Assembly (NCBI RefSeq): GCF_009707465.1
Contig: NZ_CP046120.1
Location: forward strand, 1,207,501-1,271,500
DNA from: Novosphingobium sp. Gsoil 351
GTDB lineage: Bacteria > Pseudomonadota > Alphaproteobacteria > Sphingomonadales > Sphingomonadaceae
DNA length: 64,000 nt
Reading direction: 5' to 3'
Shown: piece after piece, positions 56,735 through 64,000 of the stretch
Numbering within the stretch: position 1 is the stretch's first letter
Layout of the letters: each line of letters begins with the position of its first letter
Notes under the pieces: model-generated
Seen by the model: the letters and a program-made list of their open reading frames with translations, nothing else
Told to the model about the DNA's origin: nothing
Databases searched by the model: none
Position numbers and translations under genes: made by a program

Positions 56735-58060
56735 TAGGTTCGCTGGCGTAGTCGCAGCGATCTCCGGCCAAGCCGGATTGATCATGCCGCCATGGCTGGC
56801 AACCTGATGATGGTGTTATCGCTTAATCCCGAGACGCTTTCCAGCGTCATGTAGCGGCAGCGCTGAACGGCCCACTCGTCATTCTGTTCGAGCAGGATCG
56901 CGCCGACGAGACGGGTTATGGCCTCCTCGTTGGGGAAGATGCCGACGACGTCGGTGCGCCGCTTGATCTCGCCATTGAGGCGCTCGATGGGATTGTTGGA
57001 GTGCAGCTTGGTGCGATGCTGCGCGGGGAAGGTCATGTAGGCCAGCACATCGTCCTCGGCGCTGTCCATCAGCGCCGCCAGCTTGGGCACGGTCGGCCTG
57101 AGCTGATCAGCCACGCTGCGCCACTGGGCCTTGGCGGTCTCGGGTGTTTCCTGGGCGAAGGCGGTGGCGATGAACGCCGAGACGACCCGGCGCCCACTCT
57201 TGCCGGCATGGGCCAGGGCGTTGCGCATGAAGTGGACGCGGCAGCGCTGCCAGGTTGCGCTGAAGACCTTGGCGACCGATGCCTTGATGCCTTCATGGGA
57301 GTCGGAGATCACCAGCTTCACGCCGCGCAGGCCGCGGCGGGCAAGGCTGCGCAGGAAGTCCGTCCAGAACACCTCGGCTTCGGAATGCCCGATCGCCATG
57401 CCGAGGACTTCGCGCCGGCCGTCATTGTTGACACCGACCGCGACGATGACGGCGACCGAGACGATCCGGCCGGCTCGCCGGACCTTGATGTAGGTGGCAT
57501 CCATCCAGACATAGGGCCAGTCGCCTTCGATCGGACGCTCGAGGAACGCCTTCACGCGGCCGTCGATCTCTTCGCACAGCCGGCTGACCTGGCTCTTCGA
57601 GATGCCGCTCATCCCCATCGCCCTGACAAGATCGTCGACCGAGCGCGTCGAGATGCCCTGGATGTAGGCCTCCTGGATCACAGCCGTCAGAGCTTTCTCC
57701 GCCATGCGGCGGGGCTCGAGAAAGCCCGGGAAGTAACTGCCCTTCCTGAGCTTTGGGATCCGCAGCTCGACGGTGCCGGCGCGGGTCTCCCAGTCCCGGT
57801 CCCGATAGCCGTTGCGCTGCGCGAGCCGCTCGGCATCCTTCTCGCCGTAGGCCGCACCCGTCAGGCCGCCGACCTCCAGCTCCATCAACCGCTGCGCGGC
57901 AAAACCAATCATGTCGCGCAGGAAATCGCCGTCGGCAGTCTTCCCAACCAGCGCGTGCAGGTCCATCTTGTCGTTGGTCATCGGTGTCTCCGTAAGTTGA
58001 GTTTCGCAACCCAAGCTTATCCGAAGTTCGCCGATGACCACCCGCGAAACTGACCGGCCG
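56735..58060 (-). mobile_element. IS256-family insertion sequence (ends approximate)
   Basis: The transposase gene is flanked by imperfect inverted sequences: near 56737 GGTTCGCTGGCG ending in CGGCCAAGC, and at 58015-58054, read on the other strand, AGTTTCGCGGGTGG ending in CGGATAAGC. Both contain GCGA-x-CT-x-CGG-x-x-AAGC. No target duplication could be fixed, so the outer limits may be off by some bases. It separates the P4-like element from the ParB-methyltransferase group. Confidence 0.72.
56782..57981 (-). CDS. IS256-family transposase (mutator type)
   Basis: A 399-residue transposase from ATG 57981. N-terminal DNA-binding region with [20 protein letters not shown] and [19 protein letters not shown]; catalytic Asp in [11 protein letters not shown], second Asp in [14 protein letters not shown], the C/H motif [12 protein letters not shown], and Glu in [18 protein letters not shown]. 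It looks intact. A start at 58041 would extend into the terminal repeat and is rejected. Confidence 0.94.
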   Translation of the reverse strand: MTNDKMDLHALVGKTADGDFLRDMIGFAAQRLMELEVGGLTGAAYGEKDAERLAQRNGYRDRDWETRAGTVELRIPKLRKGSYFPGFLEPRRMAEKALTAVIQEAYIQGISTRSVDDLVRAMGMSGISKSQVSRLCEEIDGRVKAFLERPIEGDWPYVWMDATYIKVRRAGRIVSVAVIVAVGVNNDGRREVLGMAIGHSEAEVFWTDFLRSLARRGLRGVKLVISDSHEGIKASVAKVFSATWQRCRVHFMRNALAHAGKSGRRVVSAFIATAFAQETPETAKAQWRSVADQLRPTVPKLAALMDSAEDDVLAYMTFPAQHRTKLHSNNPIERLNGEIKRRTDVVGIFPNEEAITRLVGAILLEQNDEWAVQRCRYMTLESVSGLSDNTIIRLPAMAA

Positions 58061-59184
58061 CTACAGCGCTAGTTGGGGAGCGCGCGTCCGGTCAGCTTCG
58101 CTACCCTCGAAACCTACACCACGCCCGGGGGCACGACCTCCGAGGGCGCGATCGAGTGCGACGACACCGGTGTTGGCGAAGAGAGCTATCGGGATGTGGT
58201 TGGGGGGCATGCTCGACGGGGGTCGGCCCATTCTGCATATTCACGCTCAACGATGCTCCGCGCCTGCTGGTCGAGATCAGCGGCGGGGACGCTGATGGGC
58301 CGCACCCCTGGATCGGGTGATCTTCGCCAGTGGTTCGCGTCCCCTACGGCCCGCTGGTCCCGTCAACCCAGAGCTTGAGGTCAAACCCGCGCCCGAACCC
58401 GCGACCGAGCCGGAACAATTATCTGGGAGTGCACCGGGTCACGAACTTGGAACCCCGGCGAGCGCGGCTTTAAGGGGCGTTTGGCCTTCCGTGAGAAGGG
58501 TACCATGGCTATTTCTAGCCCGGATTGGTGGCAGCGGATGACAGTGGTCCGACGATTCCGCAGAAAATTTTCAGATTTCTGACCCTAACACCGACCCTAA
58601 CACCTTGCCGTAACACGTACGATTGCGTCCGAACTCCAGTGAACGAAAAGCACCAAATTCTGCGGTTGCGCTAATCCGGGTGTGTCCACACGAGTACGCT
58701 GGAACGGCTGGGTGGCGGAGGAGGCGGTCCGATGCGAACTGCTCTCTCAGGCGAAATTCCCGTGCGACGGGAATTTCCCGGTCCTATGGCGGTCGAACAC
58801 TCCAACCAGGCCCGAAATTCGACGGCACGACAACGACTTAGGACTCCAAATCGCTAAGATCACGAAGCCATTCGACGGGAACTTTTTACCGCATGCACGG
58901 GATTTCGTGTCTCCGAACGGGCCCACCGACGATTGATTCTCACCAGCGACCTTCCAAAAGTCCCTCTCCCCCCTATAACAAAAAACTGATTTACCTTATA
59001 AAAATCTGTTGACGCCAGACTTCACATTCGGCTTGTTAGGCAGCGGAAGGCGGATGACCGACCCAGACCAGCTCTTTACGGGCTGGCGTGTCTCCCCGGC
59101 CGAGGAAGTCAGCTCGGCGTCTACCACACATCAAATCAATGCACCAGCCATGCGCTGGGAACATTAACATGTGCGGGGGGCACC
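58061..59184. other. gene-poor region between IS256 and the DUF5681 gene
   Basis: About 1.1 kb without a gene that I can support. It holds a tandem pair of GACCCTAACACC (58581-58604) and a perfect hairpin AAATTCCCGT-GCG-ACGGGAATTT (58754-58776). From about 58960 the sequence becomes AT-rich, as is the following gene. This may be decayed mobile-element DNA. Confidence 0.4.
58754..58776. repeat. perfect 10-bp inverted repeat
   Basis: AAATTCCCGT and ACGGGAATTT surround a GCG loop. No run of T follows on either strand, so it is not a classical terminator. GACGGGAA recurs at 58877. It could be a protein-binding site or a relic of a mobile element end. Confidence 0.5.
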
Positions 59185-59955
59185 GTGGATAATTCGGACG
59201 AAGAGGCTGTTGGCTACAAAAAGCCGCCAAAGAAAACCCGTTTTTCGAGCAAGTATCAACCGAATCGAAATCCGGCTAAACAAGTCGATGCCGATTGTAC
59301 ACTCGATATGCGTGAGACTCTTCGTGATATTTTAATGCAGGTGTGCAAGATTCCTCGGAACGGTCGGAATACCAGGATTTCTATTGCGGCAGTGCTTGGC
59401 GAGAAATTTGTAAAGGCCGGACTCAACGGTGATATAGACGATATGGCAAAGGTGATGAAGATCCTCAAGGAATTTGGGGTCTTCGAAGATGCGGGCAAAC
59501 TTAAATATTTGCAGCGTGAATGGGAGGCCGAACGCGAGACGCTCGACGCGACTATTGTTAAGTTGAGTGACGCCGTGGCTGGCCTGCTTCAATTCTTCCG
59601 TGAGATAAACTCGGAGTGCATTTGGCTCGCAGAGAAATATATGGAGGCGAACTCCAAATGTAATTGTGAGGCTTTTAGCGATGATGTTGAGCTTATACAA
59701 GCCATACGGCAGCTGGCGGATGGCGCACGAGAGGCAATAGCCTTAGACCCGCAAGATGGACCAGAGATGGGTCACTGGGGCGGCTTCCAGTCAGACCCGG
59801 CATTGAATACTTCCAGGCGATCCCAACGGGGTGGAAATGGGAGGTCTGACAGCGAGCCCTGTTTGGAGGATGAGCTCAAGAACGAGTTCTACACCGGAAT
59901 GCTGGGTGCCGACGACCCCATCCCGCCCGCGGGCGACGATGACGGGGAGGATTGA
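59185..59955 (+). CDS. DUF5681-domain protein
   Basis: A 256-residue protein starting at GTG 59185. The N-terminal VGYKKPPKKTRFSSKYQPNR then NPAK is the short basic DUF5681 motif, found in phage- and island-borne genes often next to ParB-methyltransferases, as here. The rest is helical and acidic, ending PPAGDDDGED. Its codons are visibly more AT-rich than both neighbours, which suggests transfer from another source. The molecular role is unknown. Its stop is three bases before the next ATG. Confidence 0.78.
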   Translation: MDNSDEEAVGYKKPPKKTRFSSKYQPNRNPAKQVDADCTLDMRETLRDILMQVCKIPRNGRNTRISIAAVLGEKFVKAGLNGDIDDMAKVMKILKEFGVFEDAGKLKYLQREWEAERETLDATIVKLSDAVAGLLQFFREINSECIWLAEKYMEANSKCNCEAFSDDVELIQAIRQLADGAREAIALDPQDGPEMGHWGGFQSDPALNTSRRSQRGGNGRSDSEPCLEDELKNEFYTGMLGADDPIPPAGDDDGED

Positions 59956-59957
59956 TC

Positions 59958-61386
59958 ATGGGCAGCTTCGTTATCACCCGGAAGAGCACTTTCCAGAAGC
60001 AGAGCCTCGCCAAGACCACCGGGCGGCGCAAGAAAAACGTCGCCAAAGTCGAGCTGCAAGCGCTGACCGCGCATACTCCGCTCAACGACATTGCCCCGGA
60101 CATCAAGATCAGTTGGCGCAACACCGATGAGCTGAAAGACGCCCGGCGCAAGGTGCGCAAAATCGAGGATCGGCACGTTGCTGACCTGGTTCGCGCCATC
60201 TCGCATTTCGGGTTCGTCAGCCCGATCATCGTGCGCGGCAATCGGGTGGTCGATGGGCACACCCGACTTGCGGCCGCGCGCGCTTGCCATGCCCAAGGTG
60301 CCGTGCATCGACGTCAGCCACCTGTCAGAGGACAAAGTCCGGCTGCTGACGATCAGCCTTAACCGGTTGGCTGAGAAAAAGACGTGGGATCTGGCCGAGC
60401 TCAAGTTCGAGCTGGAAGAGCTCGAAATCATGGAGTTCGACCTCACCCTAACCGGGTTCACCATGCCGGAGATCGACATCATCTTCGGGGACGAGGCTGA
60501 GGACAAGGACAAGGAAGATGCGGTCCCTGAGGCACCGGAAGTGCCGGTCACCATCGAGGGCGACCTTTGGTTGCTGGGGACACACCGCGTGCTGTGCGGT
60601 AGTGCGCTGGCGGCTGCCGACTACGAAAGGTTGATGTCCGGCGACCTGGCTGCCGCGGCACTGACTGACCCGCCCTACAATGTGGTGATCGCAGGGAACG
60701 TCAGCGGGCTGGGCAAGACCAAGCACGGCGAATTCAAAATGGCCTCGGGGGAGATGACCCGCGAGCAGTTCGAAGAATTCCTGACGGTCTACCAGGTGCA
60801 TTGCCGACGCTACTTGCTGGCGGGTGCGGTGGCCTTCGGGTTCATGGATTGGCGCTCGATTGATCTATTGACCAATGCTGCGCGCAAAGCCGGTCTCAAG
60901 CACATAAACACCGCGACCTGGAACAAGGGTTCGGGCGGTATGGGTTCGCTTTACCGCTCGGCGCACGAGTTCGTCGGCGTGTTCTGCAACGGGGATGTTC
61001 CGCGGGTGAACAACGTCGAGCTCGGCAAGCATGGTCGCGACCGGACCAACGTCTGGACTTATCCTGGCGCCAACAAGCCCGGCACCTCGGGCGCCAAGGC
61101 GCTCAAGGACCACCCCACGCCGAAAAACCTGGAGATGTGCGCCGATGCCTTGCGTGACGTTACCCGGCGCGGGGAGATCGTGATCGACCCGTTTCTGGGC
61201 TCGGGCACCACGCTGATCGCGGCCGAACAGACGGCACGCGTGTGCTACGGGCTCGAACTCGAACCCAAGTTCGTCGATGTCATCGTCCGCCGCTGGGAGA
61301 AATTGACCGGCAACCAGGCCGTTCACGCGGAGAGCGGCGAGACGTTCCAGCACACCGGCGAGGAGCGGCTCGCAAGCGAGGAATGA
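59958..61386 (+). pseudogene. ParB-domain DNA methyltransferase, frameshifted at a CG repeat
   Basis: N-terminal ParB/Srx domain (RHVADLVRAISHFGFVSPII, VVDGHTRLAAARA) fused to a beta-class adenine or cytosine-N4 methyltransferase with motif IV TDPPYNV and motif I FLGSGTTLIAAEQ. The start frame fails after AAARA at 60283 and ends at 60362; the second frame carries LAMPKVPCIDVSHLSEDKVR onwards. Two missing bases in a short CG run (60275-60282) account for it exactly. ATG 59958 has GGAGG seven bases before it. The gene is either off by slippage, dead, or misread. Confidence 0.85.
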
Positions 61387-61453
61387 ACGTCAAGGCCGGT
61401 TGGTGCGCGCAAAACCACTCGCCTTGCCCCTCCTTCCAAGCCATGCCGGCTAC

Positions 61454-62910
61454 ATGAGAACGAGCCATACCCACCCCTTGCAGATCGCCTCGGTCGAGGT
61501 CGCGCCCGGCTTTGGCCGGGTGGGTCTGACGCTGTGCCCGGGCAAGCACCAGGTCTCCGGCCTGACCGGGCCGTGGCAGCGTGATCTGGCGGTCGACGTG
61601 GCAGCGATCGCCGCGTTCGGTGCGGCGGCCGTGGTCACGCTGATCGAGGATCATGAGTTCGAGGCTTTGCGGGTGCAAGGCCTTGGTGCAGCGGTGAGCA
61701 GCCAGCATATGGAATGGCTGCACTTGCCGATCTCTGACAGGGGCGTGCCCGGCGATGCGTTCGAGGCGCAATGGCGATGCGTTGCACCGGGCCTGCGCGC
61801 GCGGCTGCGCGACGGGTTCGATGTGGTGGTCCATTGTATGGGCGGGCTGGGCCGCGCCGGCACGATCGCATCGCGGCTGCTGGTCGAGCTGGGCATGGCT
61901 CCCGATGATGCGATAGCCCGGGTCCGCGAAGTTCGCCCCGGTGCGCTGGAGACCGCCGAGCAGGTCAGGTTCATTGAATCGCTCGGCCCGGTTCACGATC
62001 CATTGCCCGCGAGCGATGCGGATGGTGTCCGCGACCGCGCCAGGGGAGCGCTGCTCGGCCTGGCCGTGGGCGATGCGATCGGCACCACGCTCGAGTTCAC
62101 ATGCCGCGATAGTTATGCGCCGCTCACCGACATGGTCGGCGGCGGACCGTTCGGGCTCGAGCCCGGACAATGGACCGACGATACTGCGATGGCGCTGGCG
62201 CTCGCCGATAGCCTCGACCAGGACGATGGCTTCGCTCCGCATGATCTGTCGCATGGCGCCGCGAGGGTGCGTATTCGTGCACTGGCAGCTGCTTCGATAT
62301 CGGCGTCACCACCGCGCAGGCACTTTCCCGATTCGAGCGCAATGACGACCCATTCGCCGGCTCGCTCGATCCCGGCACCGCGGGCAACGGCTCGCTGATG
62401 CGGCTCGCCCCGGTGGCGGTCCGCCATTGGAACGATCGCGATACCTTGCGCCAGGTCGCGATCGATCAGAGCCGCACCACCCACGGTGCTTCGGAAGCAG
62501 TCGGTGCTTGTGCCGCCTATAGCGAGATGCTGGCCGAGGCGATCGCCGGGGTTCCGCGCAAGGCCGTGCTTACGCCCTCACCTCTCGCCTATTCCGGAGC
62601 CATCGCCAGCATTCTGCGCGGCTCGTGGCGCGGCAAGTCCCGGGCTTCGATCCGCTCGGGCAGCTATGTGGTGGAATCGCTCGAAGGCGCATTGTGGTCG
62701 ATCGGGCGGACCGGCGATTTCCGTTCCGCGGTGCTGACCGCGGCCAACCTGGGCGACGATGCCGATACCACCGCGGCGATTGCCGGGCAGCTGGCCGGTG
62801 CCATCTACGGCGCCTCGGGCATCCCGGCCCAGTGGCTTGTCAGGCTGGCCTGGCGCGAGCGGATCGAGGGAATGGCGGATCGGCTGTTTGCGAGATCCGT
62901 CGATCGCTGA
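61454..62910 (+). pseudogene. dual-specificity phosphatase / ADP-ribosylglycohydrolase fusion, broken by a small deletion
   Basis: N-terminal protein-tyrosine-phosphatase-like domain with the P-loop [18 protein letters not shown], then an ADP-ribosylglycohydrolase domain starting [20 protein letters not shown], with [15 protein letters not shown] and a distal NLGDDADTTAAIAGQLAGAI that bind the Mg ions. Near 62246 the frame is lost: after FAPHDL, the next family-like sequence [19 protein letters not shown] is in another frame and a few residues (about 10-13 bases) are missing. The second part then stays open to 62910. Phosphatase and glycohydrolase fusions may reverse ADP-ribosylation signals. 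The start at ATG 61454 is chosen over 61400. Confidence 0.82.
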
Positions 62911-63055
62911 CCCGGATTCGGTTGCGGTGGTCAGGCTGAGCTACAGCCATACCATGCAGAAAGCGCAAGGCTGGACCGTTTCTCACGCCCGATCGTTTGT
63001 CATGCAATGTCACCGGGGCCGCCGCCGAGCGGCTTTGCCGAAGGGGAACTCAGTC
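62911..63055 (+). other. remnant resembling a TraA/RecD helicase motif
   Basis: In the frame leading into the next gene the sequence VVRLSYSHTMQKAQGWTVSH resembles the T-x-HK-x-QG-x-T motif near the end of SF1 helicases, as in conjugative relaxase TraA. The match is short and the histidine-lysine pair is not kept. It may be a decayed piece of a conjugative gene or chance. Confidence 0.25.
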
Positions 63056-63499
63056 ATGCACCACCGTCTCATCTTAGGGTTGGCTGCCGCGACAGTTCTG
63101 ATCGCGCAGCCGGCTGCTGCCCAGTACTCGAGCCAGGATCAAAGCCGGGTTGGCCGGGTTTCTGGCGAGATCGCGCGAACCGTCGAGGAAGCCGCTCGGG
63201 CCATAGGCACCGTCACCGATGCGTTCGATCGCAGTGTGTACCAAGCGCGGTATCGCGGCCCGGAACTTTACGCGATCGATGCCTGCCGTCCGCAAGTTGA
63301 ACGCTACGGGCGCATGCGGGTCGACGATGTGCGGCCCTACAGTAGGAGCAGCTTCAGGGTCTATGGCGTCACCGAGGGCTATCGCAGCGTTTATGGCGAT
63401 CGTTACCGCAGCGACGACTTCGGACCGCGAAGCTTCAAGTGCACCGTTGATCGTGACGGACGGGTGAAGGTCAAAACCAAGCGGCTCCGGCGCTATTGA
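63056..63499 (+). CDS. secreted hypothetical protein
   Basis: A 147-residue protein with a clear signal peptide (RLILGLAAATVLIAQPAAAQ). The mature part has a helical region (RVSGEIARTVEEAARAIGTV) and a tyrosine- and arginine-rich end (VYGVTEGYRSVYGDRYRSDD, VKVKTKRLRRY) with two cysteines, CRPQ and FKCTVD. It starts at ATG 63056. No family recognised. Confidence 0.72.
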   Translation: MHHRLILGLAAATVLIAQPAAAQYSSQDQSRVGRVSGEIARTVEEAARAIGTVTDAFDRSVYQARYRGPELYAIDACRPQVERYGRMRVDDVRPYSRSSFRVYGVTEGYRSVYGDRYRSDDFGPRSFKCTVDRDGRVKVKTKRLRRY

Positions 63500-63579
63500 G
63501 CGGTCTGGCCGGCGACCCCTGCGTGAGGCTTAATGGAGCAGATTAGATTTGCCTGAGCGGTCGTGCGATCGGCCGATGG

Positions 63580-64000
63580 TCATCGTTCTGAGTGGGCGTA
63601 AGCGACCCCCAGCTCGATGGCTACGGTGCTTGCTGGTCTGGGCGTGGAAGTGGCGGCAGCAAGCCAAGTGGGATCCACTTCTACTTCCTCGCGCCGTCCC
63701 ATACCCTCGAGCCAGTTGGTCAGGTAGGACTGCCCGCGGTCTGCGGCGTAGAACTGGCCGGTACTAGCCGAGCAGTCGAGCGCGTACTCCCAGTTGTTGG
63801 CGCGCATGCAGACGGTGCCTTCCGCACCATAAGGCCGCAGCGCGAGTGCGATTATGTGCTCCGCGCTGTTTGCATCGAGCGGTCGATAGGCTGCCAGACG
63901 CAAGCGACCATCTTCGCGCGATGCCATCGCTGCGATCAGCGCCTCGCCGCGCTGGATGGTCACTATCGGGCCCGTCAGATCAACCGGAGCGATCTCGATC
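63580..64000 (-). CDS. hypothetical protein, N-terminus beyond the window
   Basis: The frame is open to the right edge and reads IEIAPVDLTGPIVTIQRGEA into MASREDGRLRLAAYRPLDAN and TVCMRANNWEYALDCSASTG. A GTG at 63963 could start it, but the good coding character continues upstream, so the gene is probably cut. About 140 residues are seen. No family recognised; two cysteines and several aromatic residues suggest a compact domain. Confidence 0.6.
   Translation of the reverse strand, partial: IEIAPVDLTGPIVTIQRGEALIAAMASREDGRLRLAAYRPLDANSAEHIIALALRPYGAEGTVCMRANNWEYALDCSASTGQFYAADRGQSYLTNWLEGMGRREEVEVDPTWLAAATSTPRPASTVAIELGVAYAHSER

Noticed and set aside
58581..58604. Tandem GACCCTAACACC pair
   Set aside because: Only two units, no further copies nearby, so not an iteron set or CRISPR.

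Overview
The window reads as a chromosomal stretch of a high-GC alphaproteobacterium, most likely a sphingomonad (Sphingomonadaceae). The reasons are a TonB-dependent receptor driven carbohydrate locus, a galactose dehydrogenase and lactonase feeding a De Ley-Doudoroff type pathway, small sphingomonad-like hypothetical genes, and IS3, IS110, IS256 and IS1595 family elements. No rRNA, tRNA or CRISPR array was recognised.

Layout. 1-7628: a respiratory operon made of a lipoprotein PQQ dehydrogenase with a lanthanide-type active-site motif, a monohaem cytochrome c, a caa3-type oxidase (subunits II with fused cytochrome c, I and III), a small membrane protein and CtaG. 7810-10548: an IS3-family element broken by an IS110-family element that has a 244-base 5' noncoding end. 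10.6-18.5 kb: small hypothetical genes, an 11-cysteine metallothionein (11647-11766), an AraC regulator, a GreA/GreB-like factor, an HNH-like protein, and a PD40 beta-propeller operon divergent from a winged-helix/TPR regulator.

18.6-45.4 kb is the centrepiece: a polysaccharide utilisation locus for a sulfated, probably galactose-based, polymer. The leftward arm encodes a 2-keto-3-deoxygalactonate kinase, a KDPGal aldolase, an IlvD/Edd dehydratase, a TonB receptor, GH16, GH2 beta-galactosidase, three FGly-type sulfatases, an SGNH esterase, a beta-helix protein and a DUF1800/DUF1501 pair. The rightward arm encodes an SglT-like Na+/sugar symporter, galactose dehydrogenase, a GntR regulator, a lactonase and a formylglycine-generating enzyme (FGE). 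Together they can take a sulfated galactan from uptake, desulfation and depolymerisation to pyruvate and glyceraldehyde 3-phosphate. A broken FGE piece lies at the far left end.

45.7-64 kb is accessory DNA. An IS1595-family transposon (45774-48625, exact 8-bp target duplications) carries four passenger genes including a PIN nuclease and interrupts an unknown gene. A P4-like integrative element follows (about 49.2-56.2 kb): integrase, AlpA-type regulator, primase-helicase beside an AT-rich repeat cluster that may be its origin, and three tandem paralogues of unknown function, with a shared palindromic motif before three of its transcription units. After an IS256 element come a DUF5681 protein, a frameshifted ParB-methyltransferase, a phosphatase/ADP-ribosylglycohydrolase gene broken by a small deletion, and two hypothetical genes. 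Several apparent frameshifts sit in short homopolymers or dinucleotide runs, so sequence error must be excluded before calling those genes dead.
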